NCBI RefSeq assembly: GCF_014207255.1 | Contig: NZ_JACHCZ010000003.1 | Location: 706,933 to 770,932 of the forward strand | Length of the DNA: 64,000 bases | Direction of reading: 5' to 3' | Source of the DNA: Pseudomonas sp. JAI120 | GTDB taxonomy: Bacteria; Pseudomonadota; Gammaproteobacteria; Pseudomonadales; Pseudomonadaceae | Part shown: positions 42,792-50,921 of the stretch, in pieces | Layout of the letters: every line of letters starts with the position of its first letter | How positions within the stretch are numbered: position 1 is the stretch's first letter | Notes under the pieces: model-generated | The model's input: the letters and a program-made list of their open reading frames with translations, nothing else | What the model was told of the DNA's origin: nothing | Databases searched by the model: none | Made by a program: the position numbers and the translations under genes

Positions 42792-43936
42792 CAGCCCATC
42801 TCCATGAAGAACAACGCGGCAACCGCATCCAGCACGATCACCACAAAGATCGATTGCACCACGCTGGAGGTGGTGTGGGCGCCGACCGATTCGGCGCTGC
42901 CGCTGACCTTGAAGCCTTCCAGGCAGCCGATGGCGGCGATCAGAAAGGCGAAGAACGGGGCTTTTACCATGCCGACCAGGAAGTGCTGTACGCCAATGTC
43001 CGATTGCAGCAGCGAGAGGAACATCGCTGGCGAGATGTCCAGAGCCACGGCGCACACCACGCCGCCGCCGACGATCCCCGCCAGCATTGCCATAAATGTC
43101 AGCATCGGCAGTGCAACCAGCAACGCCAGCACGCGCGGCAACACCAGCAACTCCATCGGGTCCAGGCCCAAGGTGCGGACGGCGTCGATTTCTTCATTGG
43201 CCTTCATTGAGCCGATTTGCGCGGTAAAGGCGCTGGCGGTGCGACCGGCAATCAGGATGGCGGTGAGCAATACGCCGAACTCCCGCAGGAAAGAGAACGC
43301 CACCAGGTCCACGGTAAAAATAGTCGCGCCGAAGCTCTTGAGCACTGTAGCGCCGAGGAACGCCACCACGGCGCCCACCAGAAAGGTCAGCAACGCGACG
43401 ATAGGCGCGGCGTCGAGGCCGACCTGCTCAAGATGGGCGACCATCGGCGTCAGGCGCCAGCGCTTGGGCCGGAAAATACCCCGGGCGAAGGTTTCGAGGA
43501 TCAGGCCGATAAAGCCCAGCAGTTGCTTGCTGTCTTGCCAGACCTTGTCTACGGCGCCGCCGATACGCGCCAGCACCTGAATGCCGGTGGCTTCTTCCGG
43601 CGCTTTGTCCGGCACGCAAAAATCGTTGAGGGAGCGGTAGACGGTCTTGAGCAGCGCGCGGTCGGCGGCGGACAGGTTGCAGTCGGTCTGTTCGGCGGAT
43701 TGCTCGATACGGGTGGGCCCCAGCAGCTCCACCAGCAGCGAGGCACCCGCGGTATCCAGGGCGCCAAGGCCATTGAGGTCGATGCGCGCGCCGGCGTCGT
43801 ATTGGCCGTCGAGCTTGTCCGACAGCTTCTTCAGGTTTGCGTAGTGGGCAAGCGTCCAGTCCCCTGTAATCCGCAGTAACGGGGGAGCGGTGGACGTATC
43901 GAGGTGGGCTGCGCCGGCCGTGGTACTACTGGTCAT
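42788..43936 (-). CDS. MlaE-type ABC permease with N-terminal STAS domain
   Basis: Permease of about 382 aa. Residues 1-110 form a STAS-like domain (LLRITGDWTLAHYANLKKL, IDLNGLGALDTAGASLLVELL), the role a separate MlaB plays in the Mla system. The membrane part is MlaE-like (VALLTFLVGAVVAFLGATVLKSFGATIFTVDL, GRTASAFTAQIGSMKANEEIDAVRTLGLDPMELLVLPRVLAL). ATG at 43936 with GGAG just upstream is my choice; GTG at 43963 is possible. It is the first gene of the four-gene operon. Confidence 0.92.
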   Translation of the reverse strand: MTSSTTAGAAHLDTSTAPPLLRITGDWTLAHYANLKKLSDKLDGQYDAGARIDLNGLGALDTAGASLLVELLGPTRIEQSAEQTDCNLSAADRALLKTVYRSLNDFCVPDKAPEEATGIQVLARIGGAVDKVWQDSKQLLGFIGLILETFARGIFRPKRWRLTPMVAHLEQVGLDAAPIVALLTFLVGAVVAFLGATVLKSFGATIFTVDLVAFSFLREFGVLLTAILIAGRTASAFTAQIGSMKANEEIDAVRTLGLDPMELLVLPRVLALLVALPMLTFMAMLAGIVGGGVVCAVALDISPAMFLSLLQSDIGVQHFLVGMVKAPFFAFLIAAIGCLEGFKVSGSAESVGAHTTSSVVQSIFVVIVLDAVAALFFMEMGW

Positions 43937-43990
43937 AAGCTCCGAGCTTGTCTGGCTATCCACAATTCCTACGTAATAGCACGATCCTGC

Positions 43991-45022
43991 CTACTTTGGG
44001 TTGTCGGTTTGTGCTGTGTCCGTCACTTTAAAACGCAGCACGCCGATCACCTGACCGTCCTCCGTCAACACCTGGACTTGCCAGCGCCCTACCGCTTCGG
44101 GCGGGAAGTTCTGCTTGTGGGTCCAGGCGCGGTAGCCCTCCTTGCGTCCGCCGTGGATGTCCAGGGCGATGCGGTCGACCTCTTTGCCGTTGAATTTCCA
44201 CACGTGGTAGATGCGCTCATCCAGGCCGCGCGGCGCGTTGATCGCGGTGTAGGCGTAGAGCCCGGTGCCGCGCAGTTGGCTGGCGTTGACTTCCTTGAGG
44301 TCGTCGCCGGGCGTGCGGTCCTGCAATTGGGTACTGATCGCCACTTCGGTCATCCACAACGTGGCCGGCGGCACCCAACTGCGCAGGAACCAACCCGCAC
44401 AGCCAATGGCGGCCGTCACTCCGAGCAACATCGCCCAGCCTTTGAGGCTGCGCAGCGGCAGGCTGACCGCCAGGCTTGGAATCGACAAGGCCATGGCCAC
44501 GCCGAGGGCGAGTTTGTAACTTTCGGCGGTGGTCAGGTGCAAAATGATCGGCAGCGCAGTAAGCAGTGCGGCGAACAAGGTCAGGGTGTGCAGCGCGAGG
44601 AACAACGAGCGCTTGGGCGCCAGCCACTTGTAGTACAGCGGGTCGACGATCGACACCAAAGCGGCCGCGCCGAGCAGGCCGGTGAACACGGATTGGCCGC
44701 TGTTCCAGGCCGTGGTGACGAAAAAGAACGGCAATACGAAGAACAGACTCTCCTGATGGATCATCTGGGTCGCGTAGCGCAGCAGGGGTTCGGGGATTTC
44801 GCGCTTGAAGACCTTGGTGAACAGCTGGGTAAAGCTGTTTTCCAACATCAGCCACAGCCAGCTCACCAGCATGATCACCGCGATCCAACTGGCCATGCCC
44901 TGCTGGCGATCCACCAGGATGAAGCTGCACACACCCGAGACAAAACCGCCGAGTGCAATCACCCCTGGGTAGCGCTTCATCAGTTCGAGGATGCGGGTGA
45001 TTAAGCGGGTCAGGTTTTGCAT
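43991..45022 (-). CDS. DUF5924/DUF2914 membrane protein
   Basis: Protein of 343 aa with about seven hydrophobic segments in the first 215 residues (VIALGGFVSGVCSFILV, IAVIMLVSWLWLML, LFFVLPFFFVTTAW and others). The C-terminal 110 residues are a soluble domain of the DUF2914 type (GLYAYTAINAPRGLDERIYHVWKFNGKEVDRIALDIHGGRKEGYRAWTHK in sense; domain about 235-340). Family names are from memory. The function is unknown. It lies downstream of the M16 peptidase gene with its own gap of 72 bp. Confidence 0.82.
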   Translation of the reverse strand: MQNLTRLITRILELMKRYPGVIALGGFVSGVCSFILVDRQQGMASWIAVIMLVSWLWLMLENSFTQLFTKVFKREIPEPLLRYATQMIHQESLFFVLPFFFVTTAWNSGQSVFTGLLGAAALVSIVDPLYYKWLAPKRSLFLALHTLTLFAALLTALPIILHLTTAESYKLALGVAMALSIPSLAVSLPLRSLKGWAMLLGVTAAIGCAGWFLRSWVPPATLWMTEVAISTQLQDRTPGDDLKEVNASQLRGTGLYAYTAINAPRGLDERIYHVWKFNGKEVDRIALDIHGGRKEGYRAWTHKQNFPPEAVGRWQVQVLTEDGQVIGVLRFKVTDTAQTDNPK

Positions 45023-45094
45023 TCGGCGGTTCGCAGTCTTTGTAGGAAAAAATCCCAGACAGAATAACGTCTTAGGCCAGGGTTCGGTGCCTCA

Positions 45095-46477
45095 TTACGC
45101 GATCCGTTTGCGATAACGGCGCACGCCGATCAACACAATGGCAGTCAGCCCGAGGACGCCGGCGCCGATCCAGTTGAGCATGTCGTAACTCAGCAGCGGC
45201 TTTTCGATGCGCCAGTAACCTGGTTGCTTGAGCAACTCGCGCATGGCCTGGCTGGTCTGCTCCAGGTTCACGGCCTTGATGCGTTTGACCGGGTCGCTGA
45301 AGTGGCCGTTGTCATAATCGCCCGAGGCGCTCCAATAATAGTCGGCCAGCGCGCTGTTGCCCTGCACGGCCCAGGCCTGGCGGGCGATGGCGGCCTGTTT
45401 GAGGCGCGCGAATACCGTCGGGTCAAGGCCATCCTTGAGCAGTTGAGTCTTGAGATCCTGTAGCACCTGCTCGGCCTCGGGGAGGTTGTCCCGCTCGAGG
45501 TCGGCATTCAGGCTGAGGAAGCCAACGCCACCGAGCACTTCGCGCTCGCTCCAGGGGCCGTAGGACAACCCATGCTTGAGGCGCAGTTGGCGGTACAGCG
45601 CCCAGTCCAGGTAATCCTTGAGCAGGTCGTAGGTTTCATCATGCTGGTCGTCCAGCACCGGCTCGGGGAACAGCCAGTGCAGTTTGGCACTGTCACCCAC
45701 CCAGCCGTGGATCAGGTCGCGGTGGCTGGCGGCGGCGTGCTGGATTTGCGGCAGCGCCGGGTGCTCGCTGGGTTCGACCGGGTCCAGTCGGCCGTAGGTG
45801 CGTTCCAGATAGGCGGGCAGCAGTTTGTCGAGGTCACCGACGATGATCAAGGTCATGTTGTTGGGGGCGTACCAATTTTTGCGCAGCGTCTGCAGTTGAT
45901 CGCGGGTCAGGTGATCGACCTGGGCGCGTTCGGCGCATTTGAGCCCCAGCTCAACCGCCAACTGATTGCTGGCGGTGTGGCCCAGGTCCTGGCGGTCGAG
46001 CAGGCGTTGCAGGTGGGAGTAATGACCGCCGTCTTCGCGCTCGACCACCTGCTTGGCCGCGTTGATATTGGCGTCGGTCAACTCGGTGCGGGTGATGATC
46101 GCCAGCAGCAGGTCCAGCACCTTGCGCTGGTTTTGTGCTGGCGCCTCGATCACAAAAGTGGTGTCGGCGTTGCTGGTGTAGGCGTTCCACTCACCGCCCA
46201 GGGCTTGCATGCGGTCTTCCAGCTCGCCTTCGCCGCCACCGTCGATGCCGCTGAACAGCAAGTGTTCGAGCAGGTGCGGCAGTTCCTTGTCTTCGCAGCT
46301 GAAATCGTCCAGGCCCACGCCGACCACCAGGCGAATCGCCACATGGCCACGCTCGGTGCCCGGTTTAAGCAACAATTGCAGGCCGTTGGGCAAGGTGTAA
46401 CCCTCGACCTGCAGGCGGTCAAAGGCGAAGACGTGGGCAGAACCCATGAGCAGGCAAGCGAACAACAGGCGACGCAT
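45095..46477 (-). CDS. M16 family zinc peptidase with C-terminal membrane anchor
   Basis: Exported protein of 460 aa with a signal peptide (LLFACLLMGSAHVFAF). The inverted zinc motif HLLEH lies near residue 67 (ELPHLLEHLLFSGIDGG) with the distal Glu in VVERED, so one active M16 half is present, followed by an M16_C region (MTLIIVGDLDKLLPAYLERTYGRL). The C terminus is a membrane helix and basic tail (WIGAGVLGLTAIVLIGVRRYRKRIA), which would tether the enzyme to the inner membrane. The length is half that of two-lobed M16 proteins. Matching PA5474 by order is likely. Confidence 0.9.
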   Translation of the reverse strand: MRRLLFACLLMGSAHVFAFDRLQVEGYTLPNGLQLLLKPGTERGHVAIRLVVGVGLDDFSCEDKELPHLLEHLLFSGIDGGGEGELEDRMQALGGEWNAYTSNADTTFVIEAPAQNQRKVLDLLLAIITRTELTDANINAAKQVVEREDGGHYSHLQRLLDRQDLGHTASNQLAVELGLKCAERAQVDHLTRDQLQTLRKNWYAPNNMTLIIVGDLDKLLPAYLERTYGRLDPVEPSEHPALPQIQHAAASHRDLIHGWVGDSAKLHWLFPEPVLDDQHDETYDLLKDYLDWALYRQLRLKHGLSYGPWSEREVLGGVGFLSLNADLERDNLPEAEQVLQDLKTQLLKDGLDPTVFARLKQAAIARQAWAVQGNSALADYYWSASGDYDNGHFSDPVKRIKAVNLEQTSQAMRELLKQPGYWRIEKPLLSYDMLNWIGAGVLGLTAIVLIGVRRYRKRIA

Positions 46478-46534
46478 AACAAGCTTCCTGGCGAGTGAGG
46501 TCAGCTTTAACTGACTTCACGGGCCATCGTACGT

Positions 46535-48193
46535 TCAGGGCGAATGTGTGATGTCGGCAATATCTTCGGCGGAGAGTGCGCCGGTGTCGGACGTTTCCAA
46601 GACTACATAAGCACTGCTGCAAAACAACGAGTTCAAGCGCTTCATGTCGGCAATCAGCTCCAAGTGCAGGGAGCTGGTCTCCAGGCTCTGCACGATCTTG
46701 CGTTGCAGGCGGCTGACGTGAGCGTGGGCCAGGCGGCGCTCCTGGGCGCGGAAGCGGCGCTTTTCACGCAGCAGTTGGCGGGCGCTTTCCGGGTCGGCAC
46801 TGAGGAATACCGACAGCCCCAGGCGCAGGTTGGCGATCAACTGGCTGTGCAGGCCGGTGAGTTCTTCCAGGCCCACTTCGGAGAATTGGCGACGCTGCGA
46901 GGTTTTCTGCTGCTGGACTTTACGCAGCATGCGTTCGATCAGGTCACCGGCCAGTTTCAGGTTGATCGACAGCTCGATGATTTCCGCCCAGCGCCGACTG
47001 TCTTGCTCGCTGAGGTCTTCGCGGGGCATCTGCGCCAGGTAGAGCTTGATCGCGCTGTAGAGTGCCTCGACGTCATCGCTGAGGCTGCGTATTTCCTGGG
47101 TGATGGCAGTCTGTTTGCCGCGCAGTACTTCCTGCATGGCGGTGAGCATGTTGTCGATCAGGTCGCCCAGGCGCAGGGTTTCGCGCGCGGCATTGGCCAG
47201 CGCCAGGCTCGGCGTGGCCAGGGCTGTGGGGTCCAGGTGGCGCGGTTTGGCCTTGCCGTTGACCTCGTCCCGCTCCGGCAGCAACCCGGCGCACAGCTTG
47301 GCCATCGGACCGATGGTGGGCAGCAGGATCAGGCAGCGGCTGACGTTGTAGAGCAGGTGGAAGGTGATGACCATGCCTTGTGCGCTGTAGTCCAGGCCGT
47401 CCATCCACAGCACCAGCGGGTCGAGCACCGGGATAATCAGCAGCAGGCCGATCAGTTTGTACAGCAAGCTGCCCAACGCGACCTGGCGACCGGCAGCGTT
47501 CTGCATGCTGGTGCTGAGGAAGGCCAGCACGCCGCTGCCGATGTTCGCCCCGATCACCAGGCCGATGGCCACGTGCAAGCCGATCACCCCGGCGCCGGCC
47601 AGGGTGGCGGTCAGTAGGACGGCGGCGAGGCTGGAGTAGGAAATCATCGCGAACAACGCGCCGATCAGTGCATCGAGCAAAATATCGCCGGTCAGTGAGG
47701 CGAACAGCACCTTCACACCCTGGGCATGGGTAATCGGCCCGGCGGCTTCGACGATCAATTGCAGCGCGAGGATGATCAGCCCGAGGCCTATTCCGACCCG
47801 ACCCAACTGCCCTGCCCGCGTCTGTTTGCGCGACAGGAAGAAAATCACCCCGAGAAAGATCAGCAACGGCGACAGCCAGGACAGGTCGAACGTCAGCACC
47901 CGTGCCATCAGTGCGGTACCGACGTCGGCCCCGAGCATGGTCGCCAGGGCGGGCACCAACCCCATCAGGCCTTGGCCGACAAAGGACGTCACCAGCATCG
48001 CCGTGGCGTTGCTGCTTTGCACCATGGCGGTCACCAGGATACCGGCGACAAATGCCAGCCAGCGCTTGGACATGTTCTGCCCGATGACTTGACGCAGGTT
48101 GGAGCCGTAGACTCGCAAGATGCCGGTACGGACGATGTGCGTGCCCCAGATAAGCAGGGTCACGGCGGAAAGCAGATTGAGCAAGGTCAGCAT
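46535..48193 (-). CDS. Na/Pi cotransporter family protein
   Basis: Membrane protein of 552 aa. The first ~310 residues contain two inverted Na/Pi cotransporter repeats with QSSNATAMLVTSFVGQGLM and SYSSLAAVLLTATLAGAGV. The last ~230 residues are cytoplasmic and helical, PhoU-like (LRLGDLIDNMLTAMQEVLRG, KLAGDLIERMLRKVQQQ). It probably handles phosphate with sodium. The start has a GG-rich leader; a promoter was not found. Confidence 0.92.
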   Translation of the reverse strand: MLTLLNLLSAVTLLIWGTHIVRTGILRVYGSNLRQVIGQNMSKRWLAFVAGILVTAMVQSSNATAMLVTSFVGQGLMGLVPALATMLGADVGTALMARVLTFDLSWLSPLLIFLGVIFFLSRKQTRAGQLGRVGIGLGLIILALQLIVEAAGPITHAQGVKVLFASLTGDILLDALIGALFAMISYSSLAAVLLTATLAGAGVIGLHVAIGLVIGANIGSGVLAFLSTSMQNAAGRQVALGSLLYKLIGLLLIIPVLDPLVLWMDGLDYSAQGMVITFHLLYNVSRCLILLPTIGPMAKLCAGLLPERDEVNGKAKPRHLDPTALATPSLALANAARETLRLGDLIDNMLTAMQEVLRGKQTAITQEIRSLSDDVEALYSAIKLYLAQMPREDLSEQDSRRWAEIIELSINLKLAGDLIERMLRKVQQQKTSQRRQFSEVGLEELTGLHSQLIANLRLGLSVFLSADPESARQLLREKRRFRAQERRLAHAHVSRLQRKIVQSLETSSLHLELIADMKRLNSLFCSSAYVVLETSDTGALSAEDIADITHSP

Positions 48194-48360
48194 GCTCGGC
48201 CCCCCGTGTGGGTGTGCGCCATTTGGCGCAAATGAGAATTGCCGCGTGCCGTTCTACGTCTTGTAGTTAAGCTGTAGTTGGCGAATGGGCTCGGCGCCAG
48301 CATCGCATAGCTAAAGTTGGGATTGAAACAAAACTGTCATGAAATCAGCTTTTTATGGAT

Positions 48361-48392
48361 GAAAAAAAGGGGCTTATAAAAGCCCCTTTTTT
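48361..48392. terminator. Bidirectional terminator after terC
   Basis: AAAAAAGGGGCTT and AAGCCCCTTTTTT pair around ATAA, giving an A-run on one side and a T-run on the other. It ends terC on the minus strand and could also stop plus-strand transcripts. Confidence 0.88.
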
Positions 48393-48405
48393 GTCTGGCT
48401 CGGGT

Positions 48406-49173
48406 TTATTGACCCGGAATGTCCTTGCGCAGTTTCACAGGATCCTGCTGTTTCTTCTTTTTCGCGATCGCGGTACGCATCTTGATATTGACCGCTTCCA
48501 CCGCCAGCGAGAACGCCATAGCGAAGTAGACGTAGCCTTTTGGCACGTGCACGTCGAAGGATTCGGCGATCAGCACGGTACCCACCACCAGCAGGAATGA
48601 CAGCGCCAGCATCTTCAGCGACGGGTGCTTGTCGATGAAGTCGCTGATGGTGCCGGCAGCCAGCATCATCACCAATACCGCAACGATGATCGCGGCAACC
48701 ATGACGGGTACATGGGAGACCATGCCCACGGCGGTGATCACCGAGTCCAGGGAGAACACGATGTCGATGATCGCGATCTGGATGATGGTGTAGATGAACT
48801 TGCCACCGGCGCCCTTGGGTTCGTCGTGGGTTTCGTCTTCACCTTCCAGGGCGTGGTACATCTCCTGGGAGCTTTTCCACAGCAGGAACAGGCCACCGAA
48901 GAACAGGATCAGGTCGCGACCCGAAATACCCTCGCCGAAGACCACGAACAGGTCGTCGGTCAAGCGCATGACCCAGGTGATCGACAACAGCAGCAGAATA
49001 CGCGTGACCATGGCCAGGGCCAGGCCGAAGATCCGGGTGCGTGCCTGCATATGCTTGGGCATGCGGCTGACCAGGATCGAAATCATGATGATGTTATCGA
49101 TGCCCAGGACGATCTCGAGGGCCGTCAGGGTGAAGAAGGCAATCCAGATTTCCGGATTGGTCAGCCATTCCAT
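48406..49173 (-). CDS. TerC family integral membrane protein
   Basis: Membrane protein of 255 aa with about seven helices. Hallmarks: LEIVLGIDNIIMISILVSRMP near the N terminus and IDIVFSLDSVITAVGMVSHVPVMV in the middle, each carrying the acidic residues of the TerC ion site. The family is linked to manganese export and tellurite resistance; which applies here is unknown. AAAGGAATACAC precedes the ATG at 49173. A TATAAT on the minus strand at 49237-49242 overlaps the stop of the upstream CitMHS gene and may be its -10. Confidence 0.92.
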   Translation of the reverse strand: MEWLTNPEIWIAFFTLTALEIVLGIDNIIMISILVSRMPKHMQARTRIFGLALAMVTRILLLLSITWVMRLTDDLFVVFGEGISGRDLILFFGGLFLLWKSSQEMYHALEGEDETHDEPKGAGGKFIYTIIQIAIIDIVFSLDSVITAVGMVSHVPVMVAAIIVAVLVMMLAAGTISDFIDKHPSLKMLALSFLLVVGTVLIAESFDVHVPKGYVYFAMAFSLAVEAVNIKMRTAIAKKKKQQDPVKLRKDIPGQ

Positions 49174-49237
49174 GTGTATTCCTTTGAGCAAGTGTTAAAC
49201 CGTGCCAGCAGTGGGGCCGGCGCAGTGGGTTGTACGA

Positions 49238-50545
49238 TTATAGAGTGCTGAACAGCGGAAAAATCCCCATCAGCAATGCGGCGAACATTATGCACAGGCA
49301 TACCAGTACTGCCCACTTCAGGGTGAAGCGCTGGTGATCGCCAAACTCGATACCGGCCAAGGCCACCAGCAGGTAGGTCGACGGTACCAGGGGGCTGAGC
49401 AAGTGCACGGGCTGGCCAACGATGGAAGCGCGGGCCATTTCCACGGCGGTGATGCCGTAGTGGCTGGCGGCTTCAGCCAGTACCGGCAGTACGCCGTAGT
49501 AGAACGCATCGTTGGACATGAAGAAAGTGAACGGCATGCTCACCAGCGCGGTGATCACCGCCAGGTAAGGGCCCATGGCTTCCGGAATCACGGCCAGCAG
49601 GCTCTTGGACATGGCATCGACCATGCCGGTGCCCGACAGGATGCCGGTGAAGATCCCAGCGGCGAAGATCAGTCCCACCACGGCCAATACGCTGCCGGCG
49701 TGGGCGGCGACGCGGTCTTTCTGCTGTTGCAGGCACGGGTAGTTGACGATCATCGCGATACTGAACGCCACCATGAACAGCACCGGCAGCGGCAACAGGC
49801 CGGCGATCAGGGTGCACATCAGAGCCAGGGTCAGGGCGCCGTTGAACCAGATCAGCTTCGGACGGCGGGCATCCGGGTATTGCGACACGCTGATCTCGCT
49901 GTGGTCGATCTCGTCGACTTGCAGGTGCAGTTCACCCAGGCGCGCACGTTCGCGCTTGCCGTACATGTAGGCAATCACCAGGATCGCGACTACACCGGCG
50001 GCCATTGCCGGGATCATCGGTACGAAAATATCCGAGGGGTCCACGTGCAGCGCACTGGCGGCACGGGCGGTCGGGCCACCCCAAGGCGTCATGTTCATCA
50101 CGCCACCGGCGAGGATGATCAGGCCGGCCATGATCCGCGGGCTCATGCCGATGCGCTGGTACAGCGGCAGCATGGCGGCCACGCAGATCATGTAAGTGGT
50201 GGCGCCATCACCGTCGAGGGACACCACCAGGGCCAGCACGGCGGTGCCGACCGATACCTTCAGCGGGTCGCCCTTGACCATCTTGAGGATCTTGCGCACG
50301 GCCGGGTCGAACAGGCCGGAGTCGATCATCAGGGCAAAGTAGAGGATGGCGAACATCAGCATCACGCCGGTCGGCGCGAGCTTGGTGATGCCTTCGAGCA
50401 TCATCGGGCCGATCTTCGGTGCGAAACCGCCGAACAGCGCGAACAGGATAGGCACGATGATCAGGGCGATCAGCGCGGACAGGCGCTTGGTCATGATCAG
50501 GAACATGAACGTGATGACCATGGCAAAGCCAAGGAAAGTCAGCAT
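49238..50545 (-). CDS. CitMHS family citrate-metal:proton symporter
   Basis: Inner-membrane transporter of 435 aa with about 12 helices. CitMHS features: MLTFLGFAMVITFMFLIM at the start, SLDGDGATTYMICVAAMLPLYQRIGM, MNMTPWGGPTARAASAL and FFMSNDAFYYGVLPVLAEAASHYGI. The family imports citrate complexed with Mg or Ca. It matches PA5476 (citA). No two-component regulator is adjacent. It precedes terC on the same strand by 64 bp. Confidence 0.93.
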   Translation of the reverse strand: MLTFLGFAMVITFMFLIMTKRLSALIALIIVPILFALFGGFAPKIGPMMLEGITKLAPTGVMLMFAILYFALMIDSGLFDPAVRKILKMVKGDPLKVSVGTAVLALVVSLDGDGATTYMICVAAMLPLYQRIGMSPRIMAGLIILAGGVMNMTPWGGPTARAASALHVDPSDIFVPMIPAMAAGVVAILVIAYMYGKRERARLGELHLQVDEIDHSEISVSQYPDARRPKLIWFNGALTLALMCTLIAGLLPLPVLFMVAFSIAMIVNYPCLQQQKDRVAAHAGSVLAVVGLIFAAGIFTGILSGTGMVDAMSKSLLAVIPEAMGPYLAVITALVSMPFTFFMSNDAFYYGVLPVLAEAASHYGITAVEMARASIVGQPVHLLSPLVPSTYLLVALAGIEFGDHQRFTLKWAVLVCLCIMFAALLMGIFPLFSTL

Positions 50546-50921
50546 AGGAATACTCCAGGCGTAGCGCGGCTAGGGAATGGCGAACCGGGGTGGGGTCAGC
50601 GCAGAACGAAGGGCACGAGGCTTACGGGTGGAGTTGGGGCGAACAGGCGGGTACGGGCGGACATCGGGGATCACCATTGTTGTTGTGTACAGCCGGTCTG
50701 TTGCCGGCAGTTGGGGGCGATCCTAGACGCGTAAGCTTTCAGCCAGCTTTCGTTGGCAAAACAGTTGGTGGTGGGAAGATGCACGGTCTTCAGACGTACA
50801 CATTTCAAATGTGGTGGGGCTTGCTCCCGATAGCGGCGTGTCAGTCAGCTTATTTGCTGCGGAGACACCGTAATCCGGGGCAAGCCCCCTCCCACATTGG
50901 AATGTGTTTATCTCAGGTACT
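50546..50921. other. Gap between the CitMHS and DUF4105 genes with a REP pair
   Basis: This 376-bp gap contains a G-rich leader upstream of the CitMHS gene (50546-50720) and a REP pair (50809-50898). I see no gene and no clear promoter. Confidence 0.6.
50809..50898. repeat. Inverted pair of REP elements, left arm decayed
   Basis: The left arm reads ATGTGGTGGGGCTTGCTCCC and the right CCGGGGCAAGCCCCCTCCCA. Several mismatches in the left arm suggest an older copy than the others. Confidence 0.85.

Noticed and set aside
49334..50734. 466-residue plus-strand frame opposite the CitMHS gene
   Set aside because: Extreme His/Gln/Arg content typical of an antisense reading of a membrane protein gene.
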